DNA from: CG2-30-58-95 sp964618215
Lineage (GTDB): Bacteria > Chloroflexota > Anaerolineae > Anaerolineales > Villigracilaceae
Assembly: GCA_964618215.1 (NCBI GenBank)
Contig: CAZTZE010000021.1
Coordinates: 3,038 to 67,037 of the forward strand
Direction of reading: 5' to 3'
Length of the DNA stretch: 64,000 bases
In this document: positions 25,565-33,159 of the stretch, piece after piece
How positions within the stretch are numbered: the stretch's first letter is position 1
Layout of the letters: each line of letters starts with the position of its first letter
The notes under the pieces: model-generated
What the model was told of the DNA's origin: nothing
Seen by the model: only the letters and a program-made list of their open reading frames with translations
Databases searched by the model: none
Program-made: the position numbers and the translations under genes

Positions 25565-26783
25565 GAGAGTCTCCTTGATATAGATTGATGATAGCCCGCC
25601 GGCCGGACGGGAGCGCCAGCCAAAGCAGGAGGGTCATGATAATGGCAGAACTCAAACACCAGGCGCAAGTCGCACCAATGACGAACGGTTCAAGAAAAGT
25701 CAGGTAAATCGAGAACAGCGTGCCGAGAGCGGTCATTCCCAGCAGGGCCAGCGCGGCCAGGTCGGCCGGGCGTCCGCGGCCGAAGCGGCGCACCAGCCAG
25801 GCCGCCAGGATGGCAATGTATCCCAGCAAGCCCAACACGCCAATCGGCAAGACGCCGAACAGCCGGGCGTATGCGCTCTGCTGGACGGTATTGCAGTCGC
25901 CCACCGGGCCGCATACTGCCGATACCTGGGCCGTCTCCACGTAGGCCAGGTATGCCGCCACGCCGCAGCCGATCAACGCCAGGACAGGAATGGCCCAGTC
26001 CCGCCAGGCCGGCAGGGTCGCGGGGGCCAGGCGCGGAAACACAATCGTCGAACGCCCCACCATGACGATCATCCCCAGCAGCACGACAATTGCCAGGGCA
26101 TTGCCAGCCGGGTCGTGCGCCAGCCGGTCAGTCAGGCTGGTCGGCTCGTCGCCGATCACGACCAGGCCGGGGCTGCTATTCGTGGGAGCTGGCGCACTTG
26201 CAATTGTAGGCAGCGGTGCGGCCGTGACGCTGGCGGCAGGCTCGACCGATGGGGCGGCGGTCAGAGTGGGTGGGACAGCCGAGGGGGTCGGCGTGACCTG
26301 CGCGGCGCCGATCGCCTCGGCCAGGCCGGGGATGTCGGGCCAATCCACGCCCCCCTGGGCCAGGTACTGCTCGATCAGGCCGGGGAACTGCGCGGGAATG
26401 TCAACAGACCCAACCAGGACGTGATCCCCAACCACCAGCGTTGGCACACCACCGCGCTCCAGGCCAAACTTTTGCAGTGCGGCCTGGAACAGCGCCTGGC
26501 CTTCTTCCAGGGCGACATTGATGGCAATGATCTGCAGTTGATCCCCATACTGCTCGATGAGGGGCGGCAGGTCTTCGGTCAGCACCTTGTAGCAGTGACC
26601 GCAGGTGGTCGAGTAGAAGATCACGGCGCGCACCACCGGCTCGGCAGCCCAGGCCGTTCGAGCAGGCAAGATACTGAACAGGATCAGCCCTCCCAAGCAC
26701 AACAGCGTCAAGGCTTTCTTGTTTCGCACGGTCCGCTCCCGATACCATGGAGTAAAAAACGCATCTCTAAAGTCTGCTTTCAT
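25557..26783 (-). CDS. Thioredoxin-VKOR fusion (disulfide-forming membrane protein)
   Basis: 408 residues. A signal/membrane segment at about 23-46, then a thioredoxin-like domain with CGHC at 61-64 and a cis-Pro region (GGVPTLVVGDHV). A Thr/Pro/Ala-rich linker follows, then a four-helix VKOR domain with loop cysteines in VCGPVGDCNTV and active CAWC at 373-376. VKOR reoxidises thioredoxin-like partners using quinone. In well-known bacterial fusions VKOR precedes the Trx domain; here the order is reversed. It starts 4 bp inside the DUF59 gene. Confidence 0.88.
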   Translation of the reverse strand: MKADFRDAFFTPWYRERTVRNKKALTLLCLGGLILFSILPARTAWAAEPVVRAVIFYSTTCGHCYKVLTEDLPPLIEQYGDQLQIIAINVALEEGQALFQAALQKFGLERGGVPTLVVGDHVLVGSVDIPAQFPGLIEQYLAQGGVDWPDIPGLAEAIGAAQVTPTPSAVPPTLTAAPSVEPAASVTAAPLPTIASAPAPTNSSPGLVVIGDEPTSLTDRLAHDPAGNALAIVVLLGMIVMVGRSTIVFPRLAPATLPAWRDWAIPVLALIGCGVAAYLAYVETAQVSAVCGPVGDCNTVQQSAYARLFGVLPIGVLGLLGYIAILAAWLVRRFGRGRPADLAALALLGMTALGTLFSIYLTFLEPFVIGATCAWCLSSAIIMTLLLWLALPSGRRAIINLYQGDSHA

Positions 26784-27088
26784 CGCTTTTCAAAAGCCTG
26801 TCTGAGCCATTCCGTCAGTTCCTCCGCCTGAATAAAGCCGACAATCTCGGCATTCTGGCTGGTCACGCCCTCCACTTCGGCCACAGCGTGCTGGATGTCC
26901 AGCGAGAGCGGCACGGCGATCGGGCAGAACGGCGAGGAGGGACGGAACTTGTAGGTGACATGCCCATGCTCGTCCACGGTCAGGTCTTCGATCAGGCGCA
27001 TGCGCACCACGTCCACGCCGGTTTCGGGGTCAATCACTCGTGCAAGGCGTTCTAAGATAGCCTGGCGCAAAATTTCAGGATCAGGCAT
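26780..27088 (-). CDS. DUF59/MIP18-family Fe-S assembly protein
   Basis: 102 residues: RLARVIDPETGVDVVRMRLIEDLTV, then SPFCPIAVPLSLDIQHAV with the single conserved Cys of the family. Such stand-alone domains (SufT-like) assist Fe-S protein maturation. GGAGGG precedes the ATG at 27088. The upstream in-frame start at 27139 would lie inside the ATPase gene. It overlaps both neighbours by a few bases, which indicates tight coupling. Confidence 0.82.
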   Translation of the reverse strand: MPDPEILRQAILERLARVIDPETGVDVVRMRLIEDLTVDEHGHVTYKFRPSSPFCPIAVPLSLDIQHAVAEVEGVTSQNAEIVGFIQAEELTEWLRQAFEKR

Positions 27089-28019
27089 TGGTCCCTCCTG
27101 GTGGAACCAACCAGGCGGAAACAATTTGCCAGATGGCAATCAGCGCCTGGCTGGAAGGCGACTCGGCCCGATAGGCGGTGACCGGTTCGCCGTTCAGCAT
27201 GGCTTCGGTGACGGTTGGGTCAAAGGGAATCTGTCCAATCAGATCGACGCCCAGTTCAGCACAGACGGCTTCAATCTGCGCGGCGCCCTGCGGATAAATA
27301 TCGGCTTTGTTGATGACGACCAGCGCGGGGATGCGGAAGTGGGTTGTCGTTTGCAAAACGCGTTTGAGATCGTGAATTCCAGCAACGGTAGGCTCGGCGA
27401 CGATCAAAGCCAGGCTGGCGCCCGCCGCGGCGGAGATCACCGGGCAGCCGATGCCGGGCGGGCCGTCCACGATGATGATCGGATAATCGCCATCCAGGGC
27501 GCACAGGCGGGCGTTTTGCTTGACGAGTGTCACCAACTTACCGGAGTTTTCCTGCGCCGGGTAGATATCGGCGTGAAATAGCGGCCCGTAGCGGCTCTCA
27601 GAGCGGTACCACCGCCCGGCAATCTGCGCTTCCATGCGGATGGCCTCTTCGGGGCATTGGTAGACGCAGGCGGCGCAGCCATCGCAGGCGATGGAGTCAA
27701 TGGCATAGCCCTGACCCCCAGCCGCGCTGCCATCTTGGGGAGAGGGGGACAAGATGGCCTCGAAGCGGCAGACCTGTTCACAGACTCCACAGCCCTGGCA
27801 GCGCTCGGGGTCAATGACCGCCACCGAGCCGCCGGTGAAGTCGTGCGCTTCCAGTCTTTGGGGGCGCAGCACCAATTCCAGGTTGGCGGCGTCCACGTCG
27901 GCGTCGGCCAGCACCGCTTTCGAGGGGGAGGGGCCTTCGCACGACAAGTGGGCAAACGCTGCCGCGACGCTGGTTTTGCCGGTGCCGCCTTTTCCGCTGA
28001 GAATTACGAGTTGCTTCAT
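27081..28019 (-). CDS. MinD-superfamily P-loop ATPase with inserted two-cluster ferredoxin domain
   Basis: 312 residues. Walker A-type LSGKGGTGKTS at the N-terminus, an inserted ferredoxin with CQGCGVCEQVC and CDGCAACVYQC, then IIIVDGPPGIGCPVISA as the MinD switch region. This is the COG1149 type found in pairs in anaerobes, usually beside NifX-like proteins; role undetermined but thought to involve Fe-S or metal-cofactor handling. An in-frame ATG at 28040 is a possible alternative start. Confidence 0.85.
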   Translation of the reverse strand: MKQLVILSGKGGTGKTSVAAAFAHLSCEGPSPSKAVLADADVDAANLELVLRPQRLEAHDFTGGSVAVIDPERCQGCGVCEQVCRFEAILSPSPQDGSAAGGQGYAIDSIACDGCAACVYQCPEEAIRMEAQIAGRWYRSESRYGPLFHADIYPAQENSGKLVTLVKQNARLCALDGDYPIIIVDGPPGIGCPVISAAAGASLALIVAEPTVAGIHDLKRVLQTTTHFRIPALVVINKADIYPQGAAQIEAVCAELGVDLIGQIPFDPTVTEAMLNGEPVTAYRAESPSSQALIAIWQIVSAWLVPPGGTNA

Positions 28020-28047
28020 GCAACAAACGTCTCGACTCATAGTCTGC

Positions 28048-29106
28048 CTATCTGAGAAACATCAACATAAGCCCTACGATTACCAGAATGCCGACCAGCG
28101 CTCCACCTCCCGCCCATATCGCGCGCCAGTCCATCGGTATCTCGGCGCTGCCATCCGGGACAGGTGGAACCGTCGGATCGGTGTACGTGCGCAACCGGTC
28201 CCACGTCGGCGTCGGGACGGAGGCAGAGCGGGCCAATGCCCCGAATTCGTTCCTGAGGAGTTTCCCCTCGTCACGCATGGCATTGGCGTGCCCAAATGCG
28301 GCCTCGACATCCTTGGTATTGAGTTTGCGCTGGATCAAGGGTATCAAAATCGGCTCAGGTATCCACTCGAATATCTTGAGACTGGACGGTGTGATGGGGA
28401 TACCGAGCGCCCGCAGAACCCGAAAGCTCTCATGCATGGCGCGCACCATCAACACCACCGCGTCGCGCGTGCGCGCCAGGCGGTAGTTGTCGGATCCGGC
28501 CATGCGGAGCGCGCCTCCGATGGGGAGGATAAATGCTACGTGGGTCTTGAGCCAGGCATCCATATTTGGGCTGATGGTCACCGGGAATCCGGCGCTTTCG
28601 AAGACCTCGATAATCCGCTCCAGCCGTGGCGTGGTGCGTCCGTCCAATTTCCCCATCGTGGTCGCATATCTCCTGCGTCCTGACGATGCAATGTAGCGAA
28701 CGACGTGCCCCTCCCGGCTGCCCCCGGCGCCCGGAAAACCCAGCAAGACTCGCTCACGGCCCAGTGCCTCGACCATCTCGTCAGGGCCGGCGGCGTTGTT
28801 GCCCATAAACAGGACGTTGGGCGTATGCCGGTTGGCAGCCAGCGACGTCAGCACCTCCGAGACATGATTCCTGGGCACCAGCACGATCACCAGCTCATAG
28901 GCGTCTTCCGGCGCCAGTTGTTTCACCACGTTGACGCGGGTGGTGGTTCGATGCCCGGTCATCGCGTCTTCCAGCACGATGCCGTGCTCGCGCAGGTCGG
29001 CCAACCGTTGCCCTCGCGCCAGAAGCGAGACCTCCTGCCCGGACTCCTGCAACTGTGCGGCGTACAAACTGCCCAATACCCCAGCGCCATAAACGAGAAC
29101 TTTCAT
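28048..29106 (-). CDS. Ketopantoate reductase-family (PanE/ApbA) oxidoreductase with C-terminal membrane anchor
   Basis: 352 residues. Rossmann motif VLVYGAGVLGSLYAAQLQESG at the N-terminus and a typical ApbA C-terminal helical domain. The last 25 residues (ALVGILVIVGLMLMFL) form a membrane segment, unusual for PanE, so pantothenate synthesis is doubtful. ATG at 29106 follows GGAGGTCAGC. It lies between two MinD/ferredoxin ATPase genes. Confidence 0.78.
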   Translation of the reverse strand: MKVLVYGAGVLGSLYAAQLQESGQEVSLLARGQRLADLREHGIVLEDAMTGHRTTTRVNVVKQLAPEDAYELVIVLVPRNHVSEVLTSLAANRHTPNVLFMGNNAAGPDEMVEALGRERVLLGFPGAGGSREGHVVRYIASSGRRRYATTMGKLDGRTTPRLERIIEVFESAGFPVTISPNMDAWLKTHVAFILPIGGALRMAGSDNYRLARTRDAVVLMVRAMHESFRVLRALGIPITPSSLKIFEWIPEPILIPLIQRKLNTKDVEAAFGHANAMRDEGKLLRNEFGALARSASVPTPTWDRLRTYTDPTVPPVPDGSAEIPMDWRAIWAGGGALVGILVIVGLMLMFLR

Positions 29107-29142
29107 GCTGACCTCCTGAAATTGAGTGTGTAGTTCCATTTC

Positions 29143-30030
29143 TCATGTGACCACCTCACGCGCTGCCGTCATCGTCTGGCTGGCAGCCAGGATTTGAGCG
29201 AATACCTCCCGGAAACGCTCTCGATATTCTGGGTGGATTTCGACCAGATTCTTCCCCTGCGCGATTCCCTCGGCAATGGCGCGCTCGAACGGCACGCGCA
29301 TCAGAACCGGCAGTCCCACCGCCGCGCAGAACTCGTCCACGCCAGCGTCCCCTGAACCATAGCGATTGATAATGACGCCGACAGGGATGTTCAATTCGCG
29401 CGCGACCTGGACTGCCAACCGCAAATCGTGCAATCCGAAAGGCGTTGGCTCAGTGACCAGCACGACGTAGTCAGCGCCGCGGATCGCTTCGACGACCGGG
29501 CACGACGTGCCGGGCGGGGCGTCGCGGACGACCACCTGCCCAGGCTGGGGGACAGCCCATTTCTTGAGCTGGCGGATGACCGGCACGGCCATCGGCTCGC
29601 CCACGTCCAGCACGCCGCGGGCGAAGGAGATGCCAGCCGCGGCCGGGCCGCTCTCGATCACACCCATCCGGTCAGGAATTTCGCGGATGGCCGCTTCTGT
29701 GCACAGCGCCATGCAGCTTCCGCAGCCGTGGCAGAGTTGGGGGAAGACCAGCGTCTTCTTGCCGAGCACGGCGATGGCGTGGTACTGGCAGACTTCAGCG
29801 CACTTGCCGCAGTGGGTGCATTTGTCTTCGTCCACCGAGGGGATCAGGAGGCTGACTTCTTGACGCTGCTCGAAGGCTGGTTGGAGAAACAGGTGGGCGT
29901 TGGGCGCTTCGACGTCGCAATCCAGAAAAAGCGGCGGAGGGGTCAGCTCCGCCGCCAGGCTGAGCGCCAGGCTGGTGGCCACCGTCGTCTTGCCTGTGCC
30001 GCCCTTGCCGCTGGCGATGGTAATTTTCAT
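29143..30030 (-). CDS. Second MinD-superfamily ATPase with inserted ferredoxin domain
   Basis: 295 residues, paralogous to the ATPase at 27081-28019. Walker A IASGKGGTGKTTV, ferredoxin insert CTHCGKCAEVC and CHGCGSCMALC, then VVRDAPPGTSCPVVEAI. The two ATPases probably act as a heterodimer, as paired COG1149 proteins are thought to. Directly follows a NifX-like gene by 3 nt. Confidence 0.86.
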   Translation of the reverse strand: MKITIASGKGGTGKTTVATSLALSLAAELTPPPLFLDCDVEAPNAHLFLQPAFEQRQEVSLLIPSVDEDKCTHCGKCAEVCQYHAIAVLGKKTLVFPQLCHGCGSCMALCTEAAIREIPDRMGVIESGPAAAGISFARGVLDVGEPMAVPVIRQLKKWAVPQPGQVVVRDAPPGTSCPVVEAIRGADYVVLVTEPTPFGLHDLRLAVQVARELNIPVGVIINRYGSGDAGVDEFCAAVGLPVLMRVPFERAIAEGIAQGKNLVEIHPEYRERFREVFAQILAASQTMTAAREVVT

Positions 30031-30033
30031 CCA

Positions 30034-30402
30034 TTACCCTCGCGGGTGGCGTCCCTGGCCGGTCGGCGCGCCAACGCGTTCGAGCTGCCCTGCCTTGAAG
30101 CGCTCGATGGCCTCGCGCACGGTGCGGCTCGCTCCAAAAAGATACATCGCGACACCGGCAGCCTGGAGCGCACCGTAGGCATTCGGCCCAAAATCGCCGC
30201 TGATGACGGCCTCCGCTTTCTGGTCAGCGACAAACTGCGCCGCCAGCGTGCCGGCTCCGCCCGAGGCGCTCACGCCCGGGTTCGGATGCGCCTGCCACTC
30301 CAGCGTGTCAGGATCCACGACGAGGAAATAGGCCCCGCGCCCGAAGCGCGGGTCAACCTCGGAGTCAATATCTGGGGATGTTGCCGTGACAACAATTTTC
30401 AT
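30034..30402 (-). CDS. NifX/NafY-type dinitrogenase cofactor-like protein
   Basis: 122 residues: MKIVVTATSPDIDSEVDPRFGRGAYFLVVD and later GDFGPNAYGALQAAGV, the RNase H-like NifX fold that in nitrogen fixers carries FeMo-co precursors. No nif genes are present, so this is the broader family found in anaerobes. The ATG at 30402 follows AGAGGT; an in-frame ATG at 30417 overlaps the upstream stop. Confidence 0.82.
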   Translation of the reverse strand: MKIVVTATSPDIDSEVDPRFGRGAYFLVVDPDTLEWQAHPNPGVSASGGAGTLAAQFVADQKAEAVISGDFGPNAYGALQAAGVAMYLFGASRTVREAIERFKAGQLERVGAPTGQGRHPRG

Positions 30403-30413
30403 TTTACCTCTAC

Positions 30414-30620
30414 TCATTCACGAATCACCTTTGTCCCGCACTTGGGACAGAGTCGGTCAATGCAACGCTGACCGGCCACATGCGGCTCTTTGTGCCCGCA
30501 CTTAGGGCAAACACAGTTGCCTGCGGGCCCGGAACCGGGCTTGTTCCCGCCGCCCTGTCCGCCCCCACCCTGACCGCGGCCGCCCCGGCCGCCTCTGCCA
30601 CGAAAGTTTTGGTTAACCAT
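30414..30620 (-). CDS. Gly-rich small zinc-ribbon protein
   Basis: 68 residues: an Arg/Gly-rich first half (RGGRGGRG type) then a zinc ribbon with CVCPKCGHK and RLCPKCGTKVIRE plus an intervening RCID. Such small proteins are typical companions of NifX/MinD clusters. The stop overlaps the start region of the NifX-like gene. Confidence 0.7.
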   Translation of the reverse strand: MVNQNFRGRGGRGGRGQGGGGQGGGNKPGSGPAGNCVCPKCGHKEPHVAGQRCIDRLCPKCGTKVIRE

Positions 30621-30703
30621 TGTTTCATCTCCTTACTTATCTGCCAGCGCGACGAGTGGATCGTGCAACCTGCCTTATCCACGCGCCGCGCCGGAGCTTT
30701 TGG

Positions 30704-31009
30704 TCATTTGGGTTCGATTTCTTCGATGCGCTTTTGGATGGCGTCAAGTTGCCCTTTCAGCCAATCGGCCTGGGCCTTAAGGTCAGCGGTTTCCTGCTCC
30801 GGTGTGGGAGTTACCCAACCCGGGACGCCAGTGGCATAGAAGCGATGCCGCCAACCGCGTCCCGTTCCCTCGCGTCCGAAGCCAACCCCGCCTCGGAATC
30901 CAGGGGCCGGATTGGCGAAACCGAGCTGGTCATAGCCGCTGCAGTAGCCCATGCCGCGCCCAGTTCTCGGGCCGGCGCCCTGCGGACCTGTGCAGTCTCC
31001 TCCTGGCAT
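30704..31009 (-). CDS. DUF5320 protein
   Basis: 101 residues: MPGGDCTGPQGAGPRTGRGMGYCSGYD at the start, a Gly-rich middle and a C-terminal coiled coil (LKAQADWLKGQLDAIQKRIEE). This is the DUF5320 layout, a family of unknown function beside NifX-like and MinD/ferredoxin genes. AAGGAGGT precedes the ATG at 31009; the GTG at 31018 lies within that site and is rejected. Confidence 0.8.
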   Translation of the reverse strand: MPGGDCTGPQGAGPRTGRGMGYCSGYDQLGFANPAPGFRGGVGFGREGTGRGWRHRFYATGVPGWVTPTPEQETADLKAQADWLKGQLDAIQKRIEEIEPK

Positions 31010-31014
31010 AATAT

Positions 31015-31554
31015 TCACCTCCTTTCCTTGTGATTTCTATTATGGTTGGTGACTTCCCAACCATTACCGGCGCGCCCGCCGCGATGGCGGGCTTGCCTCC
31101 GTTCGCCCCTGCCCTGTGCTGTGAGACTCCGTGAAGACGTAGATACCGGGGCAATGGAGGTCGTTGTGGGCCGCGCGAGCCTGCGCTCCAGTGCGGCGAT
31201 CAGCACATCGGCCAGGCGCGGAGCGATTTCACGCCCGAGAAATGCCAGCGCGGCTCCGGCCAGCGGTGCAAGACTGCGGGCAGGGGCTGCCGTTTCCAGC
31301 AGTGTTGCCTGGCCCCGTGCAGGGATTATCTGGGATTCAGCCGCAGGCAGCGCCACGATTGACGTACTGCGGGCCGGTATGGAGAGAGCAGCGATGGCCC
31401 CATTCGGGCAGGCGTCCGCGCATGCTTCGCACTGTGTACACAGAGCATCGTCAATCACGGCCCACTGATCCACCAGTTGGATCGCCCCAACGGAGCATGC
31501 CTCCACGCACACCCCACGACCGGCGCATAATTCCTGATTGACCTGGATGACCAT
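31015..31554 (-). CDS. Two-cluster 4Fe-4S ferredoxin with long basic tail
   Basis: 179 residues. Residues 1-58 form a bacterial-type ferredoxin: CAGRGVCVEACSVGAI (first Cys pair widened by an Arg-Gly) and CTQCEACADACPNGAI. The remaining 120 residues are Ala/Arg-rich with a possible amphipathic helix (LAGAALAFLGREIAPRL) and a basic end. Probably an electron or cluster carrier for the neighbouring ATPases. The start follows GAGGCAGAG. Confidence 0.78.
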   Translation of the reverse strand: MVIQVNQELCAGRGVCVEACSVGAIQLVDQWAVIDDALCTQCEACADACPNGAIAALSIPARSTSIVALPAAESQIIPARGQATLLETAAPARSLAPLAGAALAFLGREIAPRLADVLIAALERRLARPTTTSIAPVSTSSRSLTAQGRGERRQARHRGGRAGNGWEVTNHNRNHKERR

Positions 31555-31595
31555 CTCTGCCTCCTGACCGTTTCCCCTCCGAACAGGAGACTCGC

Positions 31596-31994
31596 TCAGT
31601 GGAGCCGGTCTACTTGATCCACGATACTGCCCGTGACGTAAGCCATTACCGCTTCGTCAACCGCGGTGATATCGGTCACCACCGGGCGGATGCCGCGCGC
31701 CTTCATGCTCTCGTAGGCGCCCATGCCCATGCCGCGGCACAATAGCGCTTCGCAGTCGGCAATGGCTTCGGCCATCTGCAAATGCTTGTTGTGCGAAGCG
31801 GCGTCCATGCCATGCAACTGGCCGGGCTGTTCCTCTGGGTGGGGCTGGTTGACAAAATGGGTATGCCCAAGCTTGTCGCGTAATTCACGGTTCACGATTT
31901 GCCCGTTTTCGACGGTGGCAACGAGGTAGTATTGTGCCCGTCCAAAATGTTGGCTGATGGTCTTGCCATCATCGGTAATTGCAGCGATTTTCAT
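31596..31994 (-). CDS. NifX-like protein, second copy
   Basis: 132 residues: MKIAAITDDGKTISQHFGRAQYYLV, RGMGMGAYESMKARGI and VDEAVMAYVTGSI, clear NifX-fold signatures. A His-rich stretch (HTHFVNQPHPEE, ASHNKH) may bind metal. It is the first cofactor-type gene after the XRE-cupin regulator. Confidence 0.82.
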   Translation of the reverse strand: MKIAAITDDGKTISQHFGRAQYYLVATVENGQIVNRELRDKLGHTHFVNQPHPEEQPGQLHGMDAASHNKHLQMAEAIADCEALLCRGMGMGAYESMKARGIRPVVTDITAVDEAVMAYVTGSIVDQVDRLH

Positions 31995-32070
31995 GAATCA
32001 ATCTCCTTGTTTTGAATGTCGAATATTGGCTGATCATCATTGGGACGCGGCCGGTTGAACAGACGGATGA

Positions 32071-32787
32071 TTATTCCAAGATGTGTGCCGGTTCCGGCGT
32101 GAAGTGCCTTTCGGCCGGGCGGTCGTGTTCGTCGGATGGGCAGAGCACCAACAGCGAACGGGTCGGCGTTTCGCCCACGTTCTGCCAACGGTGCGGCAGG
32201 TGGGCTTCAAAGAGCAGGCTGTCGCCTGGCTCCAGCAGGAAGGTCTGGTCTTCGATGGTGTAAGCCAGGCGGCCTTCCAGGCAAAAGACGAACTCACGCC
32301 CGGTGTGAACGATGGGGGTGGGGCCGCTCTCGGCGTGCGTTTCGAGCACCATCAGGAACGGCTCAGCCTCACGGCTGATCATCCCCGCTCCCAGGTCTTC
32401 CAGTGTTCCGTGAGCGATAGCTATTATTGGCCGCTGGCCGACTTTTTGATAGGCAATCTGATTCTGGGGGGCGCTCATCTCGAAAAAGGCCGCGATGGGT
32501 GTCTCCAGGGCAAAGGCCAGTTGTTGCAAGGTCGCCACGCTTGGGGATGTCTTACCGTTTTCGATCATACTAAGTGTGTTAACGTTCAACTGGCTCTTTT
32601 CTGCCAGGGTGCGGATGGACAAACTGCGTTCGTTACGTAACTCGCGCAGCCGCTGGCCGACGTCTACTACCGGCACGGTGCTGGCTGCCGCACTTTGTCG
32701 AAGCGCTTCGAGAAAATTGCGCCGCCGCCTGCGGCGTCTGAGAGGGTAATAGGACAACGGATCGGAGAGGGGAACTTCGGTAGCCAT
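32071..32787 (-). CDS. XRE-family regulator with cupin sensor domain
   Basis: 238 residues. Starts with an unusual run of seven Arg (residues 17-23), then an HTH (GQRLRELRNERSLSIRTLAEKSQLNVNTLSMIENGKTSPS) and a C-terminal cupin (HTGREFVFCLEGRLAYTIEDQTFLLEPGDSLLFEAHLPHRWQN) carrying His and Glu ligands. It probably senses a small molecule or metal and controls the operon that follows. ATG at 32787 has GAGGAG 9 nt upstream. A consensus promoter lies just before it. Confidence 0.88.
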   Translation of the reverse strand: MATEVPLSDPLSYYPLRRRRRRRNFLEALRQSAAASTVPVVDVGQRLRELRNERSLSIRTLAEKSQLNVNTLSMIENGKTSPSVATLQQLAFALETPIAAFFEMSAPQNQIAYQKVGQRPIIAIAHGTLEDLGAGMISREAEPFLMVLETHAESGPTPIVHTGREFVFCLEGRLAYTIEDQTFLLEPGDSLLFEAHLPHRWQNVGETPTRSLLVLCPSDEHDRPAERHFTPEPAHILE

Positions 32788-32822
32788 GCTGTTAATCTCC
32801 TCATCATATAAGAGCAACTATT

Positions 32823-32851
32823 ATTATAGTATAAAATTGACAAAAAAGCAA
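32823..32851 (-). promoter_or_regulatory. Sigma-70 promoter for the XRE-cupin gene and island operon
   Basis: On the minus strand: -35 TTGCTT (32846-32851), 17-bp spacer, -10 TATAAT (32823-32828). The surrounding 80 bp is very AT-rich. It is the only strong promoter I see at the head of the minus-strand block. Confidence 0.65.
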
Positions 32852-32933
32852 ATATATAACTAATAAAATATTCATCCAGCGGCCTTTTATCCGTGAATCT
32901 GTGCGAACTTTTTTTGTCTTTTCCTGTTTGTGA

Positions 32934-33077
32934 TTATTCTTTTTCTCTTTGGCGCACCTCCAGCATGGTGGCCAGTTGCTCCACGGTGTATGGCTGCTGC
33001 GCCAGCAAACCGACGATTTTCAGGCGGCTGGAATCGGCCAGGGCTTTACAGCTTTTGCGTGCACGCGGCAGGTTCAC
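32934..33077 (-). pseudogene. 5' half of the split ArsR-DUF2087 regulator gene
   Basis: A 47-codon frame reads, after a possible GTG start, KALADSSRLKIVGLLAQQPY then TVEQLATMLEV, the first helices of an ArsR HTH, and then abruptly ends in QREKE and a stop. An ArsR domain would continue with a TVSHHLAKL-type recognition helix, exactly what begins at 17952 on the same strand. It lies head to head with the aminotransferase gene. Confidence 0.65.
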
Positions 33078-33159
33078 GCCGATAGCGATGCGGAAATGTT
33101 TCAGGTATAATTATCCCGCAGAAGGGGGCTGCATCCAATCTCATACCGGAGGTGCATCT

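Larger units (their letters stand above)
17953..32948 (-). mobile_element. Putative 15-kb metal/Fe-S island inserted in an ArsR-DUF2087 gene
   Basis: All genes here run on the minus strand and concern iron, Fe-S clusters, thiol redox or metal sensing. The flanks carry the two complementary halves of one regulator gene in the right order and orientation. The left edge cuts a TrmO gene after 11 codons; the right edge is the AT-rich promoter region of the XRE-cupin gene. No integrase, terminal repeat or target duplication is visible, so the mechanism is unknown and illegitimate recombination is possible. Confidence 0.55.

Noticed and set aside
30034..31994. NifX-like genes considered as part of a nitrogenase cluster
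   Set aside because: No nifHDK, nifB or nifEN in the window; the NifX fold is widespread in anaerobes without nitrogen fixation.
31991..32188. A 65-codon minus-strand frame overlapping the end of the XRE-cupin gene
   Set aside because: Low-complexity, overlaps a well-supported gene for most of its length, no start signal.
17953..32948. Island treated as a prophage or integrative element
   Set aside because: No integrase, recombinase, phage gene, tRNA target or terminal repeat is visible at either junction.
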